A stretch of DNA of 64,000 nt, taken from Gluconacetobacter aggeris. Its GTDB lineage: Bacteria > Pseudomonadota > Alphaproteobacteria > Acetobacterales > Acetobacteraceae. Both the position numbers and the translations under genes were made by a program. The notes under the pieces were generated by a model. That model searched no databases and had not been told where the DNA came from. It saw nothing but the letters and a program-made list of their open reading frames with translations. Below, piece by piece: positions 45,843-54,372 of this stretch; within the stretch, counting starts at the first letter, position 1, and every line of letters starts with the position of its first letter. Location: positions 248,001 through 312,000 of the forward strand of contig NZ_JABEQD010000001.1 of assembly GCF_014174395.1 (NCBI RefSeq). Reading direction: 5' to 3'.

Positions 45843-46697
45843 CAGGTTCGAAGGCCCCTCTTCCAGCACCCGCACCCCATCGCCCACGGCGATCCGGCCC
45901 GGCCGCACCACCACCGCGTTCTGGCCGAACATCACGCCGCCCCGGGCGCGGCGGGTGCGGGCCAGCGTCGCCAGCGGTTCGCGCGGGTCGGGACTCTCGG
46001 CCGTCCGCTGGTCGATGGTCGTCATGATGCAGCGCGAGCAGGGCTTGACGACCCGCAGCAGCGCCTCGCCCACCGCCAGCAGGCGCCAGCCATCCTCGGC
46101 CCAGGGTGCCGCCCCTTCCAGCACCAGATTGGGCCGGAAACGGTCCATCGGCACCGGGGACGGCAGGTCGCGGTTCAGGGCGTCCAGCGATGCCCGGCTG
46201 GCCAGCAGCACGGCAAACCCGTCGGCGAACCCCACGGTGGCGCCCGGCGGCGCGAAGGCCGGATCGGCCGGCCGCGCCCCCGTATCGTGCAGGTAGACCA
46301 GCCGGCAGGGGCGGCCCAGCGCGGCACCGAGCCAGGCGGCCGCCGCATCGCCCGCATCGACGGCCGGCACGCTGTCCTTCCACACCCGTACGATCCGCCG
46401 CGTGCCGTCGACGGGCGGACGGGCGACCGCATGCGCGCCGTGGCCTTCCATCGCCAGCACCAGCCCATCGGTGCCGCGCGCCACCGTCACCAGCGCCATC
46501 CGCGCCTGCTGGCGCTGGGTCAGGAAAGCGCCATCCGGGTCGGTGACCATCCAGCGCCGGTCATCCTCCAGCCCGCACGGCCCCAGCAGGCCGGCCGATA
46601 CCGCGATCCCGCCCAGTGACTTGACGGGATGGACATGCAGCGCCACGACCCGCGCCACGCACGCCCCGGCCGCCGGGTCCGTCCTATCCTGCATCAT
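45831..46697 (-). CDS. MOSC-domain protein (YcbX-like)
   Basis: A 288-residue cytoplasmic protein. The N-terminal beta-barrel domain begins VVALHVHPVKSLGGIAVSAG, and the MOSC domain carries the cysteine of KPCSRCIMTTID. MOSC proteins bind the molybdenum cofactor and reduce N-hydroxylated compounds (YcbX/mARC type). CSRC keeps the cysteine ligand, supporting an active centre. Start is one of two consecutive ATGs (46697 or 46694) behind GGGAG. Its 3' end overlaps thyX. Confidence 0.88.
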   Translation of the reverse strand: MMQDRTDPAAGACVARVVALHVHPVKSLGGIAVSAGLLGPCGLEDDRRWMVTDPDGAFLTQRQQARMALVTVARGTDGLVLAMEGHGAHAVARPPVDGTRRIVRVWKDSVPAVDAGDAAAAWLGAALGRPCRLVYLHDTGARPADPAFAPPGATVGFADGFAVLLASRASLDALNRDLPSPVPMDRFRPNLVLEGAAPWAEDGWRLLAVGEALLRVVKPCSRCIMTTIDQRTAESPDPREPLATLARTRRARGGVMFGQNAVVVRPGRIAVGDGVRVLEEGPSNLLPA

Positions 46698-47082
46698 TCT
46701 TCTCCCTGGCTTCGCGACAGGATGCCGCCGCAGGCCGCCACCGGTCAATCACGGGAACGTGAACGACTCCGCCTGACGGCATCCCGCGCCCCCGGTGCGG
46801 GTGCTGGCCGCATCGGCCCCGCCGGGCTGTTCCGCGCGATGACGAACCGGACCGTTCCGGTGGGGGAACAGGCCTGACATGCCGAAGGCGGCCTGAAAAC
46901 CCCTGCCGTCCCCACGCCCGCTCCCCAGGCGCATGACCGGTCGGTCAACGGCGACGATTGCACACGCCGCGTCCCATGCTAGAGAGAGGGTTCGCGGACA
47001 CGCGTCGACGCCCGCGGCATCCATTGGCTTCCCGCGCATGAGTGGCGTTCGGGAACGGCAGACCAGGGAAACGGGAACGAGC
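46698..47082. other. intergenic region between MOSC gene and mlaA
   Basis: 385 bases without a supported gene. A TTGCAC at 46958-46963 and CATGCTAGAG around 46975-46984 resemble promoter elements, but the spacing is short. A similar GTGCTAGAGAGG precedes the glycosyltransferase at 21604, so the motif may be a recurrent -10-like sequence. Confidence 0.4.
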
Positions 47083-47898
47083 ATGCGTGCAGTGACAGGA
47101 TCGAACTTACAGCCATCCCGGTCATGTACTCCCGCCCGCCGCCCGCGCCGGATCACCCGCCTCTTCGCCGGACTGGGGCTGGCCGCACTGGCCGGCTGCG
47201 CGGCCCCGCCCCCCAAGGACCCGGACGCGCTGGCCGAATATCGCGAGGCCAACGATCCGTACGAATCCCTCAACCGCAAGATGTACGACCTGAGCATGAC
47301 GCTGGACAAATATTCCATGCGTCCGGTGGCCAAGGCCTATGTCTGGGCCGTGCCCTATCGCGTGCGGCAGTCGCTGGGCAACATGGTCCAGACGATGAAC
47401 GAGCCGGTGGTGTTCTTCAACGATGTCGGCGCCGGCAGGCCCCGCCGGGCGGGCGATGCCTTCGTGCGCTGGTGCATCAACATGGTGGCCGGCGTCGGCG
47501 GGCTGGTCGATGTCGCGAAATATGCGGGCTATCCGCACCACGACAATGATGCGGGCCTGACGCTGGCGACATGGGGCGTGCCGTCCGGCCCCTATCTGTT
47601 CATGCCGATGCTGGGCCCGTCATCGATCCGCGACGGGATCGGCTACGGCATCGATACCGGCCTGCAACCCTTCAACTACGTTCCCAGGGGCTACGGGCTG
47701 CTGACATTCAACTGGGCCTACAACATCATGGGCATGATCAACGGGCGGGCCGACCATCTGGACGCGCTGGACCAGTTGCAGAAGGACGCGCTGGACCCCT
47801 ACGCCACCATCCGCAGCGCCTACCAGCAGCAGCGCAAGGCCCAGGCCGAAGCCATCCGCAACGATCACCGCGCCACCGTACCCGACTGGTACAACTGA
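47083..47898 (+). CDS. mlaA: MlaA (VacJ) outer-membrane lipoprotein
   Basis: Part of the Mla phospholipid-retrieval system, which removes misplaced phospholipid from the outer leaflet. The 271 residues include a lipobox (LAALAGC) near residue 36, then NDPYESLNRKMYDLSM and VQTMNEPVVFFNDVGAGRPRRAGDAF. The MlaA core GLTLATWGVPSGPYLFMPMLGPSSIRDGIGYGID is intact. The ATG at 47083 gives a long basic N-region before the lipobox. mlaC follows after 14 bases; the MlaFEDB transporter is not in the window. Confidence 0.92.
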   Translation: MRAVTGSNLQPSRSCTPARRPRRITRLFAGLGLAALAGCAAPPPKDPDALAEYREANDPYESLNRKMYDLSMTLDKYSMRPVAKAYVWAVPYRVRQSLGNMVQTMNEPVVFFNDVGAGRPRRAGDAFVRWCINMVAGVGGLVDVAKYAGYPHHDNDAGLTLATWGVPSGPYLFMPMLGPSSIRDGIGYGIDTGLQPFNYVPRGYGLLTFNWAYNIMGMINGRADHLDALDQLQKDALDPYATIRSAYQQQRKAQAEAIRNDHRATVPDWYN

Positions 47899-47912
47899 AC
47901 AGGGACACAGAG

Positions 47913-48539
47913 ATGAAGACAGCCCTCTCCCGTCGTCATGCGCTGGGTCTTGTCGCCGCGGCCGCCACCCTGCGGGTTGCGGCACCAGCCCGCGCCGCTT
48001 CCGCCGGCGATGCCCGCGCATTCGTCAGCAGTTTCGGCCAGCAACTGATCGCAATCGTCAATTCCGACCACTCGCTGGCCGACAAGAAGGTCGCGATCCT
48101 GCCTCTGCTGCAGGAGCATGTCGACATGGACGCCATGGGCCGCTACTGCCTGGGCCGCTACTGGCGGGTCGCCACGCCGGAACAGCAGACACGATTCCTG
48201 GCGCTGTTCCACCAGATCCTGGTCAATTCCATCACCGACAAGATCGGCGATTATCGGGGCGTGACCTTCACGATCGGCAATGTCGCCTCCTCCGGCCCCG
48301 ATCAGGCGGTGGATACGGTGATCAGCCGCCCCGAACAGCCGGCCTTCAACGCGCAATGGATCGTCAGCTTCAGCAGCGGCAAGCCCATGGTGGTGGACGT
48401 GATGGCCGAAGGCCCCAGCCTGCGCCTGACCACGCGGCAGGATTATGCGTCCTTCCTCGGCCGGCATAATGGCAGCATCGACGCCCTGCTGCATGCGCTG
48501 GACCATCAGGTAGAGGCGCACGCCTCGCCTGCCCCGTAA
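47913..48539 (+). CDS. mlaC: MlaC-family periplasmic phospholipid-binding protein
   Basis: Carrier that passes phospholipid between MlaA and the inner-membrane transporter. The 208 residues have a signal peptide with SRRHALG, a twin-arginine-like motif, ending near ARAAS. The core MDAMGRYCLGRYWRVATPEQQTRFLALFHQILV and the DTVISRPEQPAFNAQWIVSF stretch are MlaC-like. Coupled to mlaA. A 19-bp perfect hairpin follows. Confidence 0.9.
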   Translation: MKTALSRRHALGLVAAAATLRVAAPARAASAGDARAFVSSFGQQLIAIVNSDHSLADKKVAILPLLQEHVDMDAMGRYCLGRYWRVATPEQQTRFLALFHQILVNSITDKIGDYRGVTFTIGNVASSGPDQAVDTVISRPEQPAFNAQWIVSFSSGKPMVVDVMAEGPSLRLTTRQDYASFLGRHNGSIDALLHALDHQVEAHASPAP

Positions 48540-48543
48540 AACC

Positions 48544-48585
48544 TGCCGGAATAGCGCGCCGGCGATCCGGCGCGCTATTCCGGCA
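48544..48585. terminator. 19-bp perfect hairpin between mlaC and the GNAT gene
   Basis: TGCCGGAATAGCGCGCCGG (48544-48562) pairs without mismatch with CCGGCGCGCTATTCCGGCA (48567-48585) around a CGAT loop. The right arm contains the stop codon of the convergent GNAT gene. It probably stops transcription from both sides despite lacking a T-run. Confidence 0.7.
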
Positions 48586-49243
48586 ACCTGACCGGGCGGC
48601 GCGGCGGCAGGGGGGGCAGCGGCTCGGGCGCGACGTCGCGGATGCTTTCATAGACCAGCATCTGGTGGCCATCGCGTTCGAAACTGTCGCACTGGGTCAT
48701 GCCGATCCCGCCCAGGATGGTGCGCGAGGCGATGTTGGTGTCGCGCGTCACCGCCATCACGCGGCGAATCCCTGCATCATGGGCGAAGCTCAGCGCCGCC
48801 GAGGCGGCCTCGCGCGCCAGGCCGCGCCCGGCCGCCCACGGCCAGAGCGCGAAGCGCAGGCCAAGCCCACGCCCATCCGGGCGTTCGTGCAGGCCGGTCA
48901 TGCCGATGAAGCGGCCATCCTCGCGAATGATGAAGATTCCGACCCCGCGCCGTGCCCAGCAGGCCATGTCGTCGGCCATGTCGGCCTCGGCCTGCTGGCG
49001 GCTGCGCACGCCGCCCAGCATCATGCCGAACGCCCCGGCATCGGCCTTCAGCCGGGCCATGTCGTCCATGTCCCGCCACGAGACCGGTTCCAGCACCAGG
49101 CGCGGCGTGCGGATCGACCCGCCCGTGATCCGGGGATAGGGCGCCCGTTCGGTGCGGTCGGCGGGCAACCCCCACGGGCCACGGCGCAAATGCCGCGCCC
49201 CGGCGGGGTCCGGCCCGTCAATGCCGCGCGGCGGACGCGTCAC
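48575..49243 (-). CDS. GNAT-family N-acetyltransferase
   Basis: A 222-residue acetyltransferase of the RimJ/RimL type. IRTPRLVLEPVSWRDMDDMARLKAD begins the domain. GVGIFIIREDGRFIGMTGLHE and LWPWAAGRGLAREAASAALSFAHD carry the acetyl-CoA loop, followed by TRDTNIASRTILGGIGMTQCD. The start is uncertain: GTG at 49243 gives a ~45-residue leader before the domain, and there is no strong ribosome-binding site. Lies 46 bases after ettA on the same strand. The substrate is unknown. Confidence 0.85.
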   Translation of the reverse strand: MTRPPRGIDGPDPAGARHLRRGPWGLPADRTERAPYPRITGGSIRTPRLVLEPVSWRDMDDMARLKADAGAFGMMLGGVRSRQQAEADMADDMACWARRGVGIFIIREDGRFIGMTGLHERPDGRGLGLRFALWPWAAGRGLAREAASAALSFAHDAGIRRVMAVTRDTNIASRTILGGIGMTQCDSFERDGHQMLVYESIRDVAPEPLPPLPPRRPVRLPE

Positions 49244-49289
49244 GGGGGCCCGGCAGGACGATCGGGACGTGCATGGCCGCCCCGGCGGT

Positions 49290-50969
49290 TCAGCGCGCCA
49301 GGGGGCGGTACTTGATCCGTCCCGGCTCGGTCGCATCCGGACCGAGTCGGCGTCGCTTGTCCTCTTCGTAGGCCTGGAAATTGCCCTCGAACCATTCGAC
49401 GTGGCTGTCGCCCTCGAAGGCCAGGATATGCGTGGCCAGACGGTCCAGGAACCAGCGATCATGGCTGATGATCACGGCGCAGCCGGCGAATTCGGCCAGC
49501 GCGTCTTCCAGCGCGCGCAGCGTATCGACGTCCAGGTCGTTGGTCGGTTCGTCGAGCAGGATGACGTTGCTTTCCTGCCGCAGCATCTTGGCCAGATGCA
49601 CGCGATTGCGCTCGCCGCCCGACAGGATGCCGACCTTCTTCTGCTGGTCCGCGCCCTTGAAGTTGAAGGCGCCGACATAGGCGCGCGACGGCACGGCCCG
49701 CTTGCCCAGATAGATGACGTCGGTGCCGCCGGAGATTTCCTCCCAGACCGTCTTGTTGTCGTCCAGGCTGTCGCGCGACTGGTCCACATAGCCCAGCTTG
49801 ACGGTGTCGCCGACCTTCAGCGTGCCGGAATCCGGCTGCTCCTGGCCCACGATCATGCGGAACAGGGTCGACTTACCCGCGCCGTTCGGCCCGATGACGC
49901 CGACGATGCCGCCGGGCGGCAGCTTGAAGCTGAGATCGTCGATCAGCAGACGGTTGCCGAACGCCTTGCGCAGGTCTTCGGCCTCGATCACCGTGCCGCC
50001 CAGGCGGGGGCCGGGCGGAATGACGATATCGGCCGTGCCCGTCGCGCGCTCGGCGTTCTGGGCCAGCATTTCCTCGTAGCGGGCGATACGCGACTTGCTC
50101 TTGGCCTGGCGCGCCTTGGGACTGGAGCCGATCCACTCCTGCTCGGCGGCCAGGGCGCGCTGGCGGGCGCTCTCTTCCTTTTCCTCCTGGGCCAGGCGCT
50201 TGCGCTTCTGTTCCAGCCACGAGGAGTAATTGCCCTGGAACGGATAGCCCCGGCCACGCTCCAGTTCCAGGATCCAGTTGGTGACGTTGTCCAGGAAGTA
50301 GCGGTCATGGGTGATGATCATGACCGTGCCTTCATAGTCGCGCAGGGTCCGCTCCAGCCACGCCACGCTCTCGGCGTCCAGATGGTTGGTCGGTTCGTCC
50401 AGCAGCAGCAGGTCGGGCTTTTCCAGCAGCAGGCGGCACAGGGCCACGCGGCGGCGCTCACCACCCGACAGTTTGGTCACCGGGCTGTCGGCCGGCGGGC
50501 AGCGCAGGGCGTCGAGCGCGATGTCGATCTTGCGGTCCAGTTCCCAGCCGTCGCCGGCGTCGATCTTTTCCTGAAGCTCGGCCTGTTCGGCCAGCAGCGC
50601 CGTCATCTCGTCGTCGGACATCGGCTCGGCGAACTTCATCGAGATCTCGTTGAAGCGGTCGACCGCCACCTTCAGGTCGCCGAAGCCCAGCGCCACGTTC
50701 TCGCCGACGGTCAGGGACTCGTCCAGCTTGGGCTCCTGCTCCAGATAGCCGATCCGGGTGCCTTCGGCGGCCCAGGCCTCGCCGCCATATTCCTTCTCGA
50801 TCCCCGCCATGATCTTCAGCAGGGTCGATTTACCGGCGCCGTTCACGCCCAGCACGCCGATCTTCACCCCGGGCAGGAAGGACAGGGTGATGCCCTTGAA
50901 GACCTCGCGCCCACCCGGATACGCCTTGGTCAGGTCCTTCATCACATAGACATATTGCGTGGCGGCCAT
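49290..50969 (-). CDS. ettA: energy-dependent translational throttle protein EttA (ABC-F)
   Basis: Cytoplasmic ABC-F ATPase of 559 residues that binds the ribosomal E site and gates the first translation steps according to ATP/ADP ratio. It has two ABC domains with Walker A motifs ([22 protein letters not shown]), signatures [15 protein letters not shown] and [15 protein letters not shown], and the linker with [20 protein letters not shown]. Length and sequence match EttA well. No membrane segments. Confidence 0.95.
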   Translation of the reverse strand: MAATQYVYVMKDLTKAYPGGREVFKGITLSFLPGVKIGVLGVNGAGKSTLLKIMAGIEKEYGGEAWAAEGTRIGYLEQEPKLDESLTVGENVALGFGDLKVAVDRFNEISMKFAEPMSDDEMTALLAEQAELQEKIDAGDGWELDRKIDIALDALRCPPADSPVTKLSGGERRRVALCRLLLEKPDLLLLDEPTNHLDAESVAWLERTLRDYEGTVMIITHDRYFLDNVTNWILELERGRGYPFQGNYSSWLEQKRKRLAQEEKEESARQRALAAEQEWIGSSPKARQAKSKSRIARYEEMLAQNAERATGTADIVIPPGPRLGGTVIEAEDLRKAFGNRLLIDDLSFKLPPGGIVGVIGPNGAGKSTLFRMIVGQEQPDSGTLKVGDTVKLGYVDQSRDSLDDNKTVWEEISGGTDVIYLGKRAVPSRAYVGAFNFKGADQQKKVGILSGGERNRVHLAKMLRQESNVILLDEPTNDLDVDTLRALEDALAEFAGCAVIISHDRWFLDRLATHILAFEGDSHVEWFEGNFQAYEEDKRRRLGPDATEPGRIKYRPLAR

Positions 50970-51051
50970 GACGAAGGCTCCCGATGATCCAGAGTAAAAG
51001 AAAGCGAACGGCCGGCGTTCCCCGGTGCGACGCGCGACGCGGGCTGCGGCC

Positions 51052-51125
51052 TGCGCCCGGCAGGACTTGAACCCGCAACCAAGCCGTTATGAGCGGCCCG
51101 CTCTAACCAATTGAGCTACGGGCGC
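51052..51125 (-). tRNA. tRNA with CAT anticodon (elongator tRNA-Met or tRNA-Ile2)
   Basis: 74 bases without encoded CCA. Acceptor GCGCCCG pairs with CGGGCGC, the anticodon stem-loop is GGCCG-CTCATAA-CGGCT, and the T-arm has GGTTCAAGTCC. The normal first acceptor pair and lack of three G-C pairs in the anticodon stem exclude initiator tRNA. The GCTTGGTTGC variable region resembles tRNA-Ile2, whose CAT is read as AUA after lysidine modification. Sequence alone does not settle Met versus Ile2. Confidence 0.92.
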
Positions 51126-51285
51126 GCAGGCCGGTCCTCACTTCGCGCATGTGCGGGCTTTTGGCAAGATGCACATTGGCCCGTACCGGCGATTCCCGCC
51201 ATCGAAACGACGCTTGGCAACGGCCGGCGGCGTCGATAGGTTCAGCGCCATTCTGTTCCTGTTTCCAAGAGTATGGAGCGCCGCC

Positions 51286-51813
51286 ATGGATGTGTCGAAA
51301 ATCTCGCCCGGCAAGGATGTGCCGTTCGATATCAACGTCGTCATCGAGATCCCGCAGGGGTCGTCGGTGAAATACGAAATCGACAAGGACAGCGGCGCCG
51401 TCGTCGTCGACCGCATCCTGTTCACGCCGATGGCCTATCCGGCCGCCTACGGCTTCATTCCCGGCACGCTGGCCGCCGACGGCGACCCGGCCGACGCGCT
51501 GGTGCTGATCCCGGCCCCGGTGGTACCCGGCGCCGTGATCCGCGCGCGCCCGATCGGCATGCTGCGCATGGAAGACGAAAGCGGCCAAGACGAGAAGATC
51601 ATCTGCGTCCCGCACGACAAGGTGCATCCGCATTATTCCAAGGTCGAGAAGCTGGAAGACCTGCCCGAGATCACCCTCCAGGCGATCGAGCATTTCTTCA
51701 CCCGCTACAAGGACCTGGAAAAGGGCAAGTGGGTGAAGGTGACCGGCTGGGCCGGCCGCGAGGAAGCGGGCGAGATCATCAAGGCGTCACTGGCCGCCGC
51801 CCAAAAGGCCTGA
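51286..51813 (+). CDS. ppa: inorganic pyrophosphatase
   Basis: Family I soluble pyrophosphatase of 175 residues, hydrolysing PPi to drive biosynthesis. VVIEIPQGSSVKYEIDKDSG, GFIPGTLAADGDPADALVL (metal-binding aspartates) and HDKVHPHYSKVEKLEDLPE are conserved. ATG at 51286 gives the classical N-terminus MDVSKISPGKDVP. A 12-bp hairpin follows. Confidence 0.96.
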   Translation: MDVSKISPGKDVPFDINVVIEIPQGSSVKYEIDKDSGAVVVDRILFTPMAYPAAYGFIPGTLAADGDPADALVLIPAPVVPGAVIRARPIGMLRMEDESGQDEKIICVPHDKVHPHYSKVEKLEDLPEITLQAIEHFFTRYKDLEKGKWVKVTGWAGREEAGEIIKASLAAAQKA

Positions 51814-51820
51814 TTCTCTC

Positions 51821-51850
51821 CCCTCCTGTCGCTCCGGGGCGGCAGGAGGG
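51821..51850. terminator. 12-bp hairpin between ppa and the convergent GT4 gene
   Basis: CCCTCCTGTCGC (51821-51832) pairs with GCGGCAGGAGGG (51839-51850), with one G-U pair. It lies between the convergent ppa and glycosyltransferase ends. There is no clear T-run. Confidence 0.6.
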
Positions 51851-51854
51851 ACCT

Positions 51855-53081
51855 TCAGGCACCCCGGCCGGCTATCCGGTCGATCAGGGCGCGATAGCGC
51901 GCCATGTAATCCGCCATGTCCAGCGTGCGTTCGGCCTGCCGGCGCGCGCCCCGGCGCAGCCGGGCGGACAGGCGGGCATCCTCCAGCACCTCCAGCACGC
52001 CCTCGGCGATGCCGTCGGGGTCCAGGAACGGCACCAGCCGGCCGGTGCGGCCATCGGCCAGGAATTCGCGCACCGGCATGGTGTCGCTGCCCACGATGGC
52101 ACAGCCCATCGCCATCGCCTCGCGCAATGACCAGGACGCCACGAACGGGTAGGTCAGGTAGACATGCGCGTCGGATCGGCGCAGCAGCGCGCGGAACGTC
52201 TCGTAATCGACCCGTCCCGCGAAATGGACCCGATCCGGATCGATCCGCCCCGCCAGTTCCGCCATCATCCGCGCTCGCCACGCACCGTGCGGCTGCTTGG
52301 CGCCGTAGCTGACGCCATCGCCGCCCACCAGCACCACCCGCACATCCGGCCGCGCCGCCAGAATGCGCGGCAGCGCGCGCATGAAGACATGAAAGCCGCG
52401 ATAGGGCTCCAGGTCCCGCGCCACATAGGTCACCAGCCGGTCGTGCGGCGCGATGACCGTACCGGCGACATGCAGGGGCCGCTGGAAGGCCGAGGGATCG
52501 GGGGAGCAGGCCTCCAGATCCACCCCTTCGGGCAGCAGGGCGATCCGCTCCCGCGCCCAGTCGGGATAAGTCATCCACTGGAAGCGGGTCGGGGTATGGC
52601 CGTGTGCGCCCAGCGCCAGCGCCTGGAGATTGACCGCGTTCTTGGCGCGGATGGTCGGCCGGATGCTCTCGGGCGAAGGAAATTCCGGATCGAACCCCAC
52701 ATCCAGCGCGTCGGCATGGTAGAAGAATTCGAAATAGCCCAGCAGCGGCACGCCGGGAAACACGTCGCCCAGGTTCAGCAATTCCCCCCAGCCGTGATGG
52801 CCGATCACGATATCCGGGCGATAGCCCAGATCGCGCAGGCTGGCGGCCGCGCGCGCCACGCATTCGGCTCGCAGGAGTGCCAGGTCGAACTCCCGCGCGC
52901 CCGGATGCACGCCGTCCAGCCCGCCGCGCGGCAGGCGATAGGCCACGCGGCGCACCCCGGGAACCTGATTGTCGTTCGGCTCGCTGATGAAGACGATCTC
53001 GTTCCCCGGGTCCTGGCCCAGATGTCGCAGCAGGTGCAGGAACTGGCCGGGAAAATGCTGGTGAACGAACAGATATCTCAA
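51855..53081 (-). CDS. GT4-family glycosyltransferase
   Basis: A 408-residue GT-B enzyme. The N-terminus MRYLFVHQHFPGQFLHLLRHLG and IGHHGWGELLNLGDVFP fit surface-polysaccharide GT4 enzymes. The donor domain has YVARDLEPYRGFHVFMRALPRIL, VVLVGGDGVSYG and SWSLREAMAMGCAIVGSDTMPVREFLADGRTGRLVPF with the catalytic glutamate region. The start codon is TTG (53079-53081) with a weak ribosome-binding site. Last gene of the minus-strand run that includes the secretion genes. Likely glycan assembly; acceptor unknown. Confidence 0.87.
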   Translation of the reverse strand: MRYLFVHQHFPGQFLHLLRHLGQDPGNEIVFISEPNDNQVPGVRRVAYRLPRGGLDGVHPGAREFDLALLRAECVARAAASLRDLGYRPDIVIGHHGWGELLNLGDVFPGVPLLGYFEFFYHADALDVGFDPEFPSPESIRPTIRAKNAVNLQALALGAHGHTPTRFQWMTYPDWARERIALLPEGVDLEACSPDPSAFQRPLHVAGTVIAPHDRLVTYVARDLEPYRGFHVFMRALPRILAARPDVRVVLVGGDGVSYGAKQPHGAWRARMMAELAGRIDPDRVHFAGRVDYETFRALLRRSDAHVYLTYPFVASWSLREAMAMGCAIVGSDTMPVREFLADGRTGRLVPFLDPDGIAEGVLEVLEDARLSARLRRGARRQAERTLDMADYMARYRALIDRIAGRGA

Positions 53082-53139
53082 GACATCATCCCGGCAGCCC
53101 TGTGGGACGGAAACGGGGCGGGCGCACGCCGGCCGCCGG

Positions 53140-54372
53140 TCACGGCTCCTGTCGGGACCGGCGGCGCGACGCCATCTGCCGGCGCGCCTTCAGCAGGCCC
53201 AGGCGCGACCCCTGCGCCTTGCGCCCCCGGCCCGGCCGGAGGGCATCGATGGACACAATGTCTTCGGCCGGTTCGGCACCCTTGCGCCGAGGCTTCCCCG
53301 CGATTTTGGCTGGCGCGTCCTGGACCGGATCGGCGGCTCCGGCCCGGCGTTTCCGGACCGTCCCGGCGGGCGCCTCCGCCACCGGCGGGGGAGCCGTCAC
53401 GGGTTTCGGGGGGCGACGGGTTTTTTTCTCCGCCGCCATGGTGCTGGCCAGCAGCGCCTTTTCCCCTTCGTCGGGAAGCTCCGATTCCGTCACCGGCACG
53501 ATCTCGATGCGGAAGGCTTCCAGCGGGGCCGCGCTTTCAGCCTCCGCCACCCCGCCCTCCGTCACCGGCCCCACCCGGCTGCCATCGGTAAAGCTGGCCC
53601 AGACGCGGCACCGATACCGGCCGGCGGCCTGCGGCTTGAGCCGGACGCGCAGGCCCAGGATCGGCAGCGCCATGCCGCGACTGCCGCAGAACTGCCCCCC
53701 CGAGGCCCAGGGCGACAGCCAGCCGCGCCCCAGCACCGCCTGATATTCGATCTCCTCGGCCGTGATCAGCCGGGTAGGCGCGATGGCGAAGCCCTCGATC
53801 CAGTTCCGGCTGCCGGGCGTGCCCATCCACTCGGCCATCGCGGTCGCCACATCGCCGCGACGCTGGATGTGGGCCGTCAGCTCGCCGGTGGTGGGTTTCC
53901 CGGCCGGGCGATCCCCTGTCGGCCGCTCCGCGGACGCGGGCGGTAGCGGAAAGGGCGGCGCGGCACCGGGGGCCGGCCGGGGCGACGCCATGGCGGGCGC
54001 CGGGCCGGCGGCCGGCGCATCGGCCAGACGCACCACCTGAAGGCGCGGCGTCTCGGCCATCTGGGCCGGGTCCTGATAGATGGTGATCAGGATCTGCCCG
54101 GCCGCCCCCGGCACACGGACCAGTGCGGCATTGCGTGCCGCCCCAAGCCAGCCATCTTCATCGAAGGTCGCGATCCCGACCCCAACGCCGCCCGGCCCCG
54201 GAGCGCGCGAGATGCGCACGCCAGGCAGGTCTTCGCCCGCCCCCCCAGCAGGCATCTCGCCCCCGGCGGCATGGAAGATGCAGTACAGTCCCGGCTCCAG
54301 TGTCATCAGGCGGCCGGAGACCTTCAGGTCCATGAGCCGGCCCGGATTGTCGGTCGTCATGCTGTCCGGCAT
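53140..54372 (-). CDS. unrecognised 410-residue protein
   Basis: I do not recognise this protein. Three parts can be seen: an N-terminal domain (about 1-115, with LEPGLYCIFHAAGGE, ISRAPGPGG and ILITIYQDPAQM), a Pro/Ala-rich linker, and a middle domain (about 160-290). In the middle domain SRNWIEGFAIAPTRLI and IEYQAVLGRGWLSPWASGGQ lead into GMALPILGLRVRLKP. The spacing of Trp and Gly there loosely recalls ChW-type repeats, a weak resemblance only. The last ~100 residues are Lys/Arg/Pro-rich and disordered. No signal peptide. Its ATG overlaps the large glycosyltransferase stop (ATGA), so the two are coupled. Confidence 0.75.
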   Translation of the reverse strand: MPDSMTTDNPGRLMDLKVSGRLMTLEPGLYCIFHAAGGEMPAGGAGEDLPGVRISRAPGPGGVGVGIATFDEDGWLGAARNAALVRVPGAAGQILITIYQDPAQMAETPRLQVVRLADAPAAGPAPAMASPRPAPGAAPPFPLPPASAERPTGDRPAGKPTTGELTAHIQRRGDVATAMAEWMGTPGSRNWIEGFAIAPTRLITAEEIEYQAVLGRGWLSPWASGGQFCGSRGMALPILGLRVRLKPQAAGRYRCRVWASFTDGSRVGPVTEGGVAEAESAAPLEAFRIEIVPVTESELPDEGEKALLASTMAAEKKTRRPPKPVTAPPPVAEAPAGTVRKRRAGAADPVQDAPAKIAGKPRRKGAEPAEDIVSIDALRPGRGRKAQGSRLGLLKARRQMASRRRSRQEP

